From an uncultured Lactobacillus sp. (GTDB lineage: Bacteria; Bacillota; Bacilli; Lactobacillales; Lactobacillaceae), in contig CALFSK010000019.1 in assembly GCA_937916845.1 (NCBI GenBank), forward strand, positions 1 through 27,630: 27,630 nucleotides of DNA, in the 5' to 3' direction. A model generated the notes under the pieces. The model saw only the letters and a program-made list of their open reading frames with translations, made no database searches and was not told the origin of the DNA. Position 1 is the stretch's first letter, and each line of letters begins with the position of its first letter. The translations under genes were made by a program, and so were the position numbers. Positions 7,710 through 16,107 of this stretch are shown here, one piece after another.

Positions 7710-7966
7710 TCGTAAAATATAGAAAACAAATTAGTTCTTTGATGATTTATTCCGGTTGCCACTGATGACATGCGGTCGTGGGACCGTCCGTGGCCTAAGA
7801 CCGGAAATTCGCCGGTCAAAGGCCACCTTCACGACCGATGCCATCAGTGGCAACCTCCGAGCATCCAACTAAAATAACAACAGTAAGACTATTGTTGGCG
7901 GAGTCAGGAAGCCTTGGTGTGCTGTTGCGACCAGTTCAAGCAGTCTTGAATTTCACTTGAACGCAG
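7710..7966. other. Intergenic region between convergent queT and CBS genes
   Basis: No coding frame was seen. It holds a 102-nt nested palindrome (7754-7855), listed separately, and a small TTCAAG/CTTGAA palindrome near 7935-7950. No T-tailed terminator for queT is evident on the plus strand before the palindrome. Confidence 0.6.
7754..7855. repeat. 102-nt nested imperfect palindrome
   Basis: Four successive complementary segments nest around one centre. GGTTGCCACTGATG (7754-7767) pairs with CATCAGTGGCAACC (7842-7855), 14 bp perfect. CGGTCGTG (7773-7780) pairs with CACGACCG (7830-7837). GTGGCCT (7790-7796) pairs with AGGCCAC (7820-7826). GACCGG (7799-7804) pairs with CCGGTC (7812-7817). That makes 35 paired positions with small internal loops and a 7-nt terminal loop. 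There is no T-run, so it is not a simple terminator. It may be a REP/MITE-like element or a structured RNA. Confidence 0.85.
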
Positions 7967-8014
7967 AAAAAAGGCAGTCCCCCAGATGGATTTTTCATCT
8001 GGGGGACTGCCTTT
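7967..8014 (-). terminator. Terminator of the CBS-domain gene
   Basis: Directly after the stop codon on the minus strand lies a 19-bp perfect stem, AAAGGCAGTCCCCCAGATG with its complement, around GATTTTT, followed by a run of T on the minus strand (A-run at 7967-7972). The mirror A/T runs could let it also stop plus-strand transcripts from queT. Confidence 0.92.
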
Positions 8015-8019
8015 AAACA

Positions 8020-8658
8020 TTATTCAGCTTGAAGATCTTCAACTTCGATGACTTTAAACTGTTTACGGTTTAAGTTATCCGTAATGCGCTTGAGTTTTTC
8101 GGTATCCACGTTTTCTGGTAGGGTGAACAACGTCCGGTGGCCCAGCGTGCCGTTTTGAACGTCAAGGGTCAAGCAACCGGCAATCGACGTGTACTTCGTG
8201 ATGATTTTAGCCATGGCAGCCAAATCACCACGTTCACCGATTGAAACGACGGTCAAAACGTAACTGCCGACGTTCACGTTCCAAGATTGTGACAACATGT
8301 CCAGTAAGCGGGTATGCGTCAAAATACCATAGAAGTAGCCGTGTTCGTCTAAAACGGCGATGTAAGGTAAATCTTTAATTGAGAAGAAGACGTTATAGAA
8401 GGCTGCGTCGACTTGGATCGTCTTAGTCGCGTTCTTTAACAGTGAAGTTACTGGTAAAGACATGTCGCCACCACGCGACTTATGACGATAGATGTGCATT
8501 TTATAGATGTTACCGCGGAAAATATGGCCGGTTTCATCGAGGATCGGTACACAGCGGAAACCAGAATCTTCGAGAACTTGTAAGGCTTCTTCCAAGGTCG
8601 AATCGGCAGTGACCGTAGTTAAACGTTCTTTAGGTTTAACGAGAGTTTTTAATAACAT
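8020..8658 (-). CDS. CBS-domain pair plus ACT-like domain protein, probable cyclic-di-AMP-binding CbpA type
   Basis: The 212-residue soluble protein begins with two CBS domains: residues about 5-65 (TLEEALQVLEDSGFRCVPILDETGHI) and about 75-130 (VDAAFYNVFFSIKDLPYIAVLDEHGYFYGILT). A C-terminal ACT-like part follows (about 140-210, with VNVGSYVLTVVSIGERGDLAAMAKII). CBS pairs sense adenine nucleotides, and the CBS-ACT arrangement is that of Listeria CbpA, a protein found to bind cyclic di-AMP. Ligand and downstream partner are inferred, not seen. A GGGGGAT ribosome-binding site precedes the ATG. The gene is monocistronic, with a promoter at 8703-8731 and a strong terminator. It could instead sense AMP or ATP. 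Confidence 0.85.
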   Translation of the reverse strand: MLLKTLVKPKERLTTVTADSTLEEALQVLEDSGFRCVPILDETGHIFRGNIYKMHIYRHKSRGGDMSLPVTSLLKNATKTIQVDAAFYNVFFSIKDLPYIAVLDEHGYFYGILTHTRLLDMLSQSWNVNVGSYVLTVVSIGERGDLAAMAKIITKYTSIAGCLTLDVQNGTLGHRTLFTLPENVDTEKLKRITDNLNRKQFKVIEVEDLQAE

Positions 8659-8702
8659 AACGGATGATCCCCCAGATTTATTAGTTTGTTTTAATAAATG
8701 AT

Positions 8703-8731
8703 ACCATAAAATCCGCCCTAAGTTGTATCAA
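8703..8731 (-). promoter_or_regulatory. Promoter of the CBS-domain gene
   Basis: On the minus strand, TTGATA (8731-8726) and TATGGT (8708-8703) are 17 bp apart. This places the start of transcription about 35-40 nt before the start codon. Confidence 0.6.
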
Positions 8732-8760
8732 TCCACGTTGATTTGGCGTCGATTGTCAGC

Positions 8761-8794
8761 AAAAAAGCCAGCCCGATGGACTTGGACTGGCTTT
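8761..8794 (-). terminator. Terminator of the L,D-transpeptidase gene
   Basis: AAAAGCCAG and CTGGCTTTT form a 9-bp stem. The A-run at 8761-8766 reads as TTTTTT after the stem on the minus strand, 19 nt past the stop codon. Confidence 0.85.
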
Positions 8795-8812
8795 TGTTAA
8801 ATTAAATTTAAA

Positions 8813-10207
8813 TTAGAAAACAACAACGGGTGTACCAGTTGGCACGGCCGCGAAGACTTTGGCCACGGCGGTCGGTGGGGTATTCACACAACCATGGGAA
8901 CCATGAGTCTTGTACCAGGTGCCACCGTATTGCTTTTGCCATGGTGAGTCATGAATTCCTTCACCGGTATCGTCAAACGGCATCCAGTAAGAAACTGGTT
9001 GGGTGTAGCTGGAACCATCGTCATTGTTGCCTCTCAGCGTGGCGTTGTGTTGCTTACTCCAGACGTCCCAGACCCCGGTAGTTGTTTCGTGCTTGCCGGG
9101 TTTCCCAGTAACAACGTCGGTTGAGACTTTGACTTTACCATCAACGTAGACCCACATGTGCTGGTTGACCTTGTCAACTTCGATGTAGGTGTTACCGATG
9201 TCGGTTCCTTTTTTGTTATAACCGGAACCACTAATTATTGGCGAGCGGGTAAAGTCCTTACCCGCAAGGACTTCTTTGGAAAGGGCTTTGGCTTCAGCGG
9301 CCGTTTTAATGCTCCAACCGTAGAAACCGCCGCTGACTTTGACCGTTCCGCGACTCGTACTCTTAAATGTCCGGGTCGTGTGATAAGTATGGTACTTATC
9401 GTTAAGTTGCTTAACGTAACTTTCAACGGCAGTTTGGTTCAACGTGATGTTACCCTTGTGGTCAGCTTGAATCCAACTCAGGATAGTGTCATGCGGAATG
9501 TTAAATTTATGACCATTGATGTGGTACGTGGCCGTTTCGGTAGCGTATTTTTGCGCTTTACCTTGGGCAGTTTTCAAGCTGGTACTCGTGCTCTTAACCG
9601 TGGGAGCCACGTAAGCGTCTTTCAGACTAATCTGGCTCTTGCCTTCACTGAGTGATTTGGTGACGAGCGTTTTTAGTCGGGCCTGACTTAACTCGGTTCC
9701 TTGGACTTCTTTTTGAATGGCAACGGCGTTATTTTTATAAACTAACTTAGCGTTTTCAGTTTTAGTCCGTTTCGTTTGGTTGGCTTTAGCCGTAATGTTT
9801 TTAAGCAACGTCTGAAGATTAGACTTAGCAATTGTTACGTCACCAACCGTGGTGTCGTCGTCGGCCTGTGCAGAAGCAATCAATGAAACTGGCCAGCGCC
9901 AGTAGTTTTGGTGTGAAATTAACTTACTAAGTTCTTGGTTGGTATTAATTGAAATGCCAGCGGATTTACTCGTAAAAGCGTACTGGGTCTGTCCGTTTTC
10001 AATGACATGGTAAGTTCGGTGATCTAAAGCGTGATTCACTTTGGGTGCGGCCTGAGCAGCGGTTTTTCCACTGATGTCAATGCCAGCAACTTCGGTATTT
10101 GGTAAAAAGGTATGCTGGTTTTGCCAAATCAGGCTGGTCGCAATATATGCCACGGCGAGGACGCCGAGAATACTGCCACCAATGATGAGCCCGCGTTTGT
10201 GCTTCAT
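8813..10207 (-). CDS. L,D-transpeptidase (YkuD catalytic domain) with N-terminal membrane anchor
   Basis: This 464-residue exported enzyme should act on peptidoglycan outside the membrane, forming cross-links or exchanging the terminal residue of stem peptides. Residues 6-27 are a single membrane segment after a short basic start (MKHKRG). Residues about 35-330 form repeated binding-type domains of the kind placed before YkuD in Gram-positive proteins. The C-terminal YkuD domain begins near TYIEVDKVNQHMWVYVDGK and carries the catalytic motif HGSHGC (435-440, nucleophile Cys440) followed by VNTPP. ATG 10207 is preferred to the ATG 18 nt upstream: GGAGG (10223-10219) lies 11 nt before it, while the upstream codon has no ribosome-binding site and its own sequence forms that site. 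A WalR-type box lies in the leader. Substrate specificity is unknown. Confidence 0.93.
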   Translation of the reverse strand: MKHKRGLIIGGSILGVLAVAYIATSLIWQNQHTFLPNTEVAGIDISGKTAAQAAPKVNHALDHRTYHVIENGQTQYAFTSKSAGISINTNQELSKLISHQNYWRWPVSLIASAQADDDTTVGDVTIAKSNLQTLLKNITAKANQTKRTKTENAKLVYKNNAVAIQKEVQGTELSQARLKTLVTKSLSEGKSQISLKDAYVAPTVKSTSTSLKTAQGKAQKYATETATYHINGHKFNIPHDTILSWIQADHKGNITLNQTAVESYVKQLNDKYHTYHTTRTFKSTSRGTVKVSGGFYGWSIKTAAEAKALSKEVLAGKDFTRSPIISGSGYNKKGTDIGNTYIEVDKVNQHMWVYVDGKVKVSTDVVTGKPGKHETTTGVWDVWSKQHNATLRGNNDDGSSYTQPVSYWMPFDDTGEGIHDSPWQKQYGGTWYKTHGSHGCVNTPPTAVAKVFAAVPTGTPVVVF

Positions 10208-10231
10208 AATAATGTTGGCCTCCATTTGGTT

Positions 10232-10248
10232 TGTAATTGGTTTGTAAT
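10232..10248 (+). promoter_or_regulatory. WalR-type operator at the L,D-transpeptidase gene
   Basis: TGTAAT-N5-TGTAAT matches the WalR (YycF) consensus TGTWAH-N5-TGTWAH at every defined position. It forms part of a perfect 11-bp tandem repeat of TTGGTTTGTAA (10226-10236 and 10237-10247). It lies 25-41 nt upstream of the start codon, just downstream of the predicted -10, a position expected to repress. WalR governs cell-wall hydrolases and modifiers in Firmicutes, which suits this gene. Confidence 0.6.
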
Positions 10249-10256
10249 ATTTTCAC

Positions 10257-10266
10257 CTTATAACAG
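10257..10266 (-). promoter_or_regulatory. Extended -10 promoter of the L,D-transpeptidase gene
   Basis: On the minus strand TG-T-TATAAG (10265-10257) is a good extended -10. A correctly spaced -35 is not obvious; the nearest, TTGCAC, is only 15 bp away. Transcription would start near 10250, next to the WalR-type box. Confidence 0.5.
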
Positions 10267-10652
10267 AATCACTAGAAGTGCAAACGCTAAGGCCGGTATA
10301 AGAGAGGTGAAACCCCAAATAACACACAAACTACTGGTAAATTTGACATAAATTAATTGATACTACGAGACACAGTCAACTACGGTTAATAACCGCAGTA
10401 TGAAACAGTTTTAGTATAACTATTTTGATTTAATGCAGACGGGAACGCGGGCCAATCCATGACTCAAGAATTATGGTTACTAGAGGTTATGGGAGTAAGT
10501 GACCTGAGTGAAAAATTAATGGGGTAAGAACAAAAAATTAGAAAGCTTGAGCCAGCATACTAGGACTGCTCAACTATGCTAAAAACAGCTTACTACCGTT
10601 ATTGTTATCGAATGCTATCAGCGACGACCGGATTAGGTTTTTCTTGTTAACT
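10267..10652. other. Intergenic region between ldhL and the L,D-transpeptidase gene
   Basis: No gene was seen. It includes an imperfect palindrome (10379-10399, CGGTT-AAT-AACCG core with matching ACT/AGT flanks) and a 22-codon open frame at about 10458 with no ribosome-binding site. The region lies between the ldhL terminator and the promoter of the transpeptidase gene. Confidence 0.5.
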
Positions 10653-10683
10653 AAAAAAGAACCCGGCGCAACGCCGAGTTCCC
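10653..10683 (-). terminator. Terminator of ldhL
   Basis: GAACTCGGCG and CGCCGGGTTC pair around a TTG loop, followed on the minus strand by TTTTTT, about 15 nt beyond the ldhL stop codon. Confidence 0.92.
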
Positions 10684-10695
10684 TGTAATTTAAAA

Positions 10696-11664
<969 letters not shown>

Positions 11665-11702
11665 TCATCCTCTCGTAATAAAAATTTGGTTTTTACGATT
11701 AG

Positions 11703-11711
11703 ATTATACCA
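11703..11711 (-). promoter_or_regulatory. ldhL promoter (extended -10)
   Basis: On the minus strand TG-G-TATAAT is a perfect extended -10. No good -35 is seen at 17 bp. The start of transcription would be near 11696, giving a leader of about 38 nt. Confidence 0.8.
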
Positions 11712-11758
11712 TGTTTAACAATCACAAGTCTCTAATTTCGGTACACTTTTAATGAAAA

Positions 11759-11772
11759 TGTTAGCGTTTGCA
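11759..11772 (+). promoter_or_regulatory. cre site (CcpA) between ldhL and pth
   Basis: TGTTAGCGTTTGCA matches 13 of 14 positions of TGWNANCGNTNWCA. Its centre is about 70 bp upstream of the predicted ldhL start, the spacing seen where CcpA activates glycolytic genes such as the las operon of lactococci. It is also about 40 bp upstream of the pth -10 on the other strand. Confidence 0.6.
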
Positions 11773-11807
11773 AAGCGCACGTTTGACGGGCGTTCACTAA
11801 TTGATTG

Positions 11808-11816
11808 TGTTATACT
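11808..11816 (+). promoter_or_regulatory. Promoter of the pth-mfd operon (extended -10)
   Basis: TG-T-TATACT is a strong extended -10 with no clear -35. Transcription would begin near 11823 and leave a leader of about 150 nt before pth that contains the hairpin at 11900-11936. Confidence 0.6.
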
Positions 11817-11899
11817 AATTGCACTAAATGGCCCCTATGAAAACAACCGTGAGTTTAGGTGGTCATCACGCATAATATTGAGTTGAAATAAGCAGCAGG

Positions 11900-11936
11900 C
11901 AGGTCGCCGAATCAGGGTAAGTCCCGATTCGGCCTG
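11900..11936 (+). other. Hairpin in the pth leader
   Basis: CCGAATC (11907-11913) pairs with GATTCGG and the flanking CAGG with CCTG, leaving a TCG bulge. Only TTT follows the stem, so it is at best a weak terminator; it may be an attenuator or a processed leader structure. Confidence 0.45.
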
Positions 11937-11974
11937 TTTGGTATGTCAAAAGATAACGGGAGTTTTATATAAGT

Positions 11975-12532
11975 ATGAAAATGATCGTAGGATTAGGCAA
12001 TATTGGTAGTAAGTATGCAAAGACGCGGCATAACGTAGGTTTCATGATAGTCGATGATTTAGCGCAGCGGCTCAATGCGGAATTCCAGACGAGCAAGTTT
12101 GAAGCTGAAGTGGCGACCGTCTTTAAAGATGGTGAAAAACTCATGCTGGTCAAACCGTCCACGTATATGAACGAATCTGGACGAGCAGTGGGACCGTTGA
12201 TGAGTTATTACAACGTCGCACCGGCAGATCTATTGGTCATCCATGATGATTTGGATTTACCCTTAGGCAAGGTTCGTTTGAAGCAAAAGGGCTCGGCTGG
12301 TGGTCATAACGGAATTAAGAGCATTATTAGCCACGTTGGCGATCCCAAGTTCAAACGGGTCAAGGTCGGCATTGATCACCCTGAAAAAATGAGTGTGGTC
12401 GATTACGTGCTCGGAAAATTTTCACCCGCACAGTTGGCGGACTTTAACGATGCCAAGATCACGGCGGTGGCCGCCATTGAAGCGTGGTTAACGACGGATG
12501 ATTTTGCGGCGGTCATGAATCAATATAACTAA
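11975..12532 (+). CDS. pth: Peptidyl-tRNA hydrolase
   Basis: The 185-residue cytoplasmic enzyme cleaves the ester bond of peptidyl-tRNAs that fall off ribosomes, returning tRNA to use; it is normally essential. The active-site residues are present: Asn9 and His19 in GLGNIGSKYAKTRHNVG, Asn66 in PSTYMN, Asp92 in HDDLDLP and Asn112 in GGHNG. The ATG at 11975 follows a CGGGAG ribosome-binding site at a rather long 12 nt; an ATG two codons later is possible. It is the first gene of a tight operon, with mfd starting 19 nt after its stop codon. The pth-mfd order is conserved in Firmicutes. Confidence 0.97.
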   Translation: MKMIVGLGNIGSKYAKTRHNVGFMIVDDLAQRLNAEFQTSKFEAEVATVFKDGEKLMLVKPSTYMNESGRAVGPLMSYYNVAPADLLVIHDDLDLPLGKVRLKQKGSAGGHNGIKSIISHVGDPKFKRVKVGIDHPEKMSVVDYVLGKFSPAQLADFNDAKITAVAAIEAWLTTDDFAAVMNQYN

Positions 12533-12551
12533 ATACAGGAGGGGAAGTCAC

Positions 12552-15500
12552 ATGGATATAGAAGCGATTGTTGAGCAAACGCCCGACTTTCAAACAATTT
12601 TAGCGGGCATTAGTCCGAAGAGCCGGCAGTTAATAACCGGTTTGAACGGTTCCGCCCGGACAGTTTATTTAAGCGCGTTATTTCATCAATTGACACATTC
12701 TTTATTGATCGTGACGGACAACTTGTTTCATGCCAGTCAGTTGGTCGATGATTTAACGAGCCTACTGGATGATGATCAAGTCTTCTTGTTCCCAGCCGAA
12801 GAAATGATGGCTTCGGAAATTGCCACGAGTTCTCCAGAATACCGGGCACAACGGGTCCAGGCGGTTAACGCGTTATTACGTGATCAGCCGGCCATCGTTG
12901 TGACGTCCGTTTCTGGTGCCCGGCGGTTCTTGCCACCGGTCGAACAATTTAAAGCGGCACGGTTACCGTTAAAAGTCGGCGATGACCTCGATCTAACTCA
13001 GGTCCAAGTTCAGTTGCACGATATGGGTTACGTTAAGGAACAGTTAGTTGCCCGTCCCGGGGACTTTGCAGTCCGGGGGTCAATTATGGATATTTATCCG
13101 CTGGATGCCGATTATCCCGTCCGGTTGGATTTATTTGATACGGAAATCGATACGCTGAAGTATTTTGATCCGGCAACGCAGCGTTCGGTTGAAAACTTAG
13201 ATGACTATACGGTTTTACCGGCAACTGATTTTATTTTGACCAATGAAATGCTCCAAGCCGGCGCCAAACGGTTGAAGACCGCGATGGCTGCGGAAAACAA
13301 AAAATTGAAACCCGCTGAACGGCAGACGTTAGCGGATAACTTGGCACAACCGTTGTCAGATATGGAAAAGGGCCTGATTGGTAGCGACCTGCTACTGTAT
13401 GGCGATTATTTGTATGATCGTAAGACGAGTATCTTTGACTACGTTGCTAAGGACGGTGTCGTTGTTTTTGACGAGTACTCCCGGATCTTAGATAGCGAGC
13501 AACAGTTACTGACGCAAGAAGCGGATTGGGTCACGGACCAACTGGCCCATCACCGGGTCTTATCGACTGCGAGTTACGGTAACGAAATGCGTGATCTATT
13601 ACGCGATGATCAACACGCGCAAGTCTTAGTGTCGTTATTTCAAAAGGGTATTGGAAACGTCAAACTAGCGCAAGTGACCAACGTACGGACCCGGCCGATG
13701 CAAGAGTTCTTTGGCCAACTGCCAACCCTTAAAACGGAGTTGGACCGGTGGCATAAGCTTAAACAGACCGTAGTTTTGATGGTTTCGGAAGCGGAACGCT
13801 TAACGAAGGTCAGCAACACCCTCGATGATTTTGAAATCAAGGCGCTTATGACTAAGGCGGAGAACCTACAAACCGGTGTCGTACAGATCGTTGAAGGCAG
13901 TTTGCAAAACGGGTTTGAATTTCCAGACGGGCACTTAGTCGTTATTACCGAGCAAGAGATGTTCAAAAAGGTCGCCAAAAAACGGCCTCGGCGGCAGACC
14001 TTAGCTAACGCGGAGCGGCTGAAGAGCTACACTGATTTAAAGCCGGGCGACTTTGTTGTGCACGTGAACCACGGGATTGGGAAGTACGTGGGGATGCAGA
14101 CGCTCGAAGTCGACGGTGTGCATCAGGATTACATCACGATTGCGTATCAGAACAACGCCAAGATTTTTATTCCGGTTACCCAGCTGAACTTAGTGCAAAA
14201 ATACGTTTCGTCAGAGTCAAAGACGCCCCACATTAACAAATTAGGTGGGACGGAATGGACCAAGGCCAAGCGTAAAGTGGCAGCCAAGATTGAAGACATT
14301 GCGGACGAATTAGTTGAGTTATACGCTAAGCGGGAAGCTGAGAAGGGGTACGCTTTTCCAAAGGATGACAGTTATCAAGATGATTTTGATAATGAATTTC
14401 CATATCCAGAAACCCCGGATCAGATTCGCAGTATTAATGAAATCAAGCATGACATGGAACGGCCGAAGCCGATGGACCGGTTGCTAGTTGGTGACGTGGG
14501 CTATGGGAAGACCGAAGTTGCGTTACGGGCGGCCTTCAAGGCGATTGAAGCTGGTAAACAGGTGGCGTTCTTAGTGCCGACAACCATTTTGGCGCAACAA
14601 CATTACGAAACGATGCTGAATCGGTTTGAAGGGTACCCGGTGAACGTTGGGATGCTCTCACGTTTTCGGACCAATAAAGAAATGAAGGAAACCGTTCAAC
14701 AGTTAAAGGACGGCGAACTGGACATTGTCGTTGGGACGCACCGGCTCCTATCCAAGGACGTCAATTTTGCGGACTTAGGCCTGTTGATTATTGATGAAGA
14801 GCAACGTTTCGGGGTCAAACACAAGGAACGCCTAAAATCGTTAAAAGCGAGTGTGGACGTGTTAACGTTGACGGCCACACCAATTCCGCGTACGTTGCAC
14901 ATGTCAATGCTTGGCGTGCGGGATCTGTCGGTGATTGAAACGCCACCGACGAACCGGTACCCAATTCAGACTTACGTCATGGAACAAAACTTTGGCGTGA
15001 TCAAGGAAGGTATTGAGCGCGAAATGCAACGGAATGGTCAAGTCTTCTACTTGCATAATCGTGTTCACGATATTGAAAAGGTCGTTGCTCAAATCAAGGA
15101 CCTGGTCCCAGATGCCGCGGTGGCACATATCGACGGGCAAATGCCAGAATCGCAACTAGAAGGTATCTTGTACGACTTTATTCGTGGTGAATATGACGTC
15201 CTCGTGACGACGACGATTATTGAGACCGGGGTCGATATTCCTAACGTGAATACGTTGTTTGTGGAAAATGCTGACCGGATGGGCTTATCGCAGTTGTACC
15301 AATTGCGAGGCCGAATTGGGCGTAGTAGTCGGGTGGCATATTCCTACTTCACTTATCAACAAAATAAGGTTCTGACCGAAATTGGTGAGAAACGGTTGCA
15401 AGCTATCAAGGACTTTACTGAACTGGGGTCCGGATTCAAGATTGCGATGCGTGACCTTTCCATTCGGGGTGCCGGAAACCTACTAGGTAAACAGCAACAC

Positions 15501-16088
15501 GGTTTCATTGACTCCGTTGGGTACGACCTTTATACCCAGATGCTGTCAGAAGCGGTCGCTAAGAAACGTGGCCAACAAGCGAAGGTCAAGACGGACGCAA
15601 CGATGGAACTGGGAATCGAAGCGTACTTGCCGACGAGCTACATTGAAGATGAACGGCAAAAGATTGAAATTTACAAACGGATTCGTCAGTTAGAAAATAA
15701 CGATCAGTACATGGAAGTTCAAGACGATTTAATGGATCGCTTTGGTGATTATCCAGATGAAGTGGCGAGCCTGCTTGCGGTCGGTAAGCTGAAAATGCTC
15801 GCTGATAACGCCTTAATTGAAAAGATTCAGCGAACGGATGGCGACTTGCATTTGACCTTGTCCAAACAGGGAACTGCCAAACTAGATACTAAAGATATCT
15901 TTAAAGCGTTGGCAAAAATCAAATTACGAGCGACAGTCGGAATCGATGATGATAAAATGAAGGTTAAATTAGTGATTCAACCAAAGATGCAAGTAAAAGA
16001 GTGGTTGAATGATCTGACCCAGTTCGTTCAGCAGTTAGGGGAGATTTTGACCCCCGCTGATACGGCGGTCAGTGCACCGGTCAAGTAA
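12552..16088 (+). CDS. mfd: Transcription-repair coupling factor
   Basis: This 1178-residue DNA translocase removes RNA polymerase stalled at lesions and recruits UvrA for strand-specific repair. The N-terminal third is the UvrB-like, UvrA-binding part. Residues about 490-560 form the CarD-like polymerase-binding domain (LKPGDFVVHVNHGIGKYVGM). The RecG-like helicase motor carries Walker A GDVGYGKTE (647-655), the DEEQ box (748-751), TATPIPRTL and QLRGRIGRS. The TRCF domain that binds UvrA lies near 1020-1130. The length is normal for the family, and no frameshift is seen. AGGAGGGG precedes the ATG by about 9 nt. It sits between pth and the flippase gene with 19-nt gaps on both sides. Confidence 0.98.
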   Translation: MDIEAIVEQTPDFQTILAGISPKSRQLITGLNGSARTVYLSALFHQLTHSLLIVTDNLFHASQLVDDLTSLLDDDQVFLFPAEEMMASEIATSSPEYRAQRVQAVNALLRDQPAIVVTSVSGARRFLPPVEQFKAARLPLKVGDDLDLTQVQVQLHDMGYVKEQLVARPGDFAVRGSIMDIYPLDADYPVRLDLFDTEIDTLKYFDPATQRSVENLDDYTVLPATDFILTNEMLQAGAKRLKTAMAAENKKLKPAERQTLADNLAQPLSDMEKGLIGSDLLLYGDYLYDRKTSIFDYVAKDGVVVFDEYSRILDSEQQLLTQEADWVTDQLAHHRVLSTASYGNEMRDLLRDDQHAQVLVSLFQKGIGNVKLAQVTNVRTRPMQEFFGQLPTLKTELDRWHKLKQTVVLMVSEAERLTKVSNTLDDFEIKALMTKAENLQTGVVQIVEGSLQNGFEFPDGHLVVITEQEMFKKVAKKRPRRQTLANAERLKSYTDLKPGDFVVHVNHGIGKYVGMQTLEVDGVHQDYITIAYQNNAKIFIPVTQLNLVQKYVSSESKTPHINKLGGTEWTKAKRKVAAKIEDIADELVELYAKREAEKGYAFPKDDSYQDDFDNEFPYPETPDQIRSINEIKHDMERPKPMDRLLVGDVGYGKTEVALRAAFKAIEAGKQVAFLVPTTILAQQHYETMLNRFEGYPVNVGMLSRFRTNKEMKETVQQLKDGELDIVVGTHRLLSKDVNFADLGLLIIDEEQRFGVKHKERLKSLKASVDVLTLTATPIPRTLHMSMLGVRDLSVIETPPTNRYPIQTYVMEQNFGVIKEGIEREMQRNGQVFYLHNRVHDIEKVVAQIKDLVPDAAVAHIDGQMPESQLEGILYDFIRGEYDVLVTTTIIETGVDIPNVNTLFVENADRMGLSQLYQLRGRIGRSSRVAYSYFTYQQNKVLTEIGEKRLQAIKDFTELGSGFKIAMRDLSIRGAGNLLGKQQHGFIDSVGYDLYTQMLSEAVAKKRGQQAKVKTDATMELGIEAYLPTSYIEDERQKIEIYKRIRQLENNDQYMEVQDDLMDRFGDYPDEVASLLAVGKLKMLADNALIEKIQRTDGDLHLTLSKQGTAKLDTKDIFKALAKIKLRATVGIDDDKMKVKLVIQPKMQVKEWLNDLTQFVQQLGEILTPADTAVSAPVK

Positions 16089-16107
16089 TCGGTAGAAGGG
16101 ATTTGTT

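Noticed and set aside
7754..7855. Reading the long palindrome as the terminator of queT
   Set aside because: No T-run follows the stem on either strand, and it begins 45 nt after the stop codon with several bulges.
9158..9655. 165-codon plus-strand frame opposite the L,D-transpeptidase gene
   Set aside because: It is antisense to a well-supported gene and shows no domain or ribosome-binding site.
10458..10526. Small 22-codon plus-strand frame (starts MTQELWLLEV)
   Set aside because: No ribosome-binding site upstream and no promoter nearby; too short to support.
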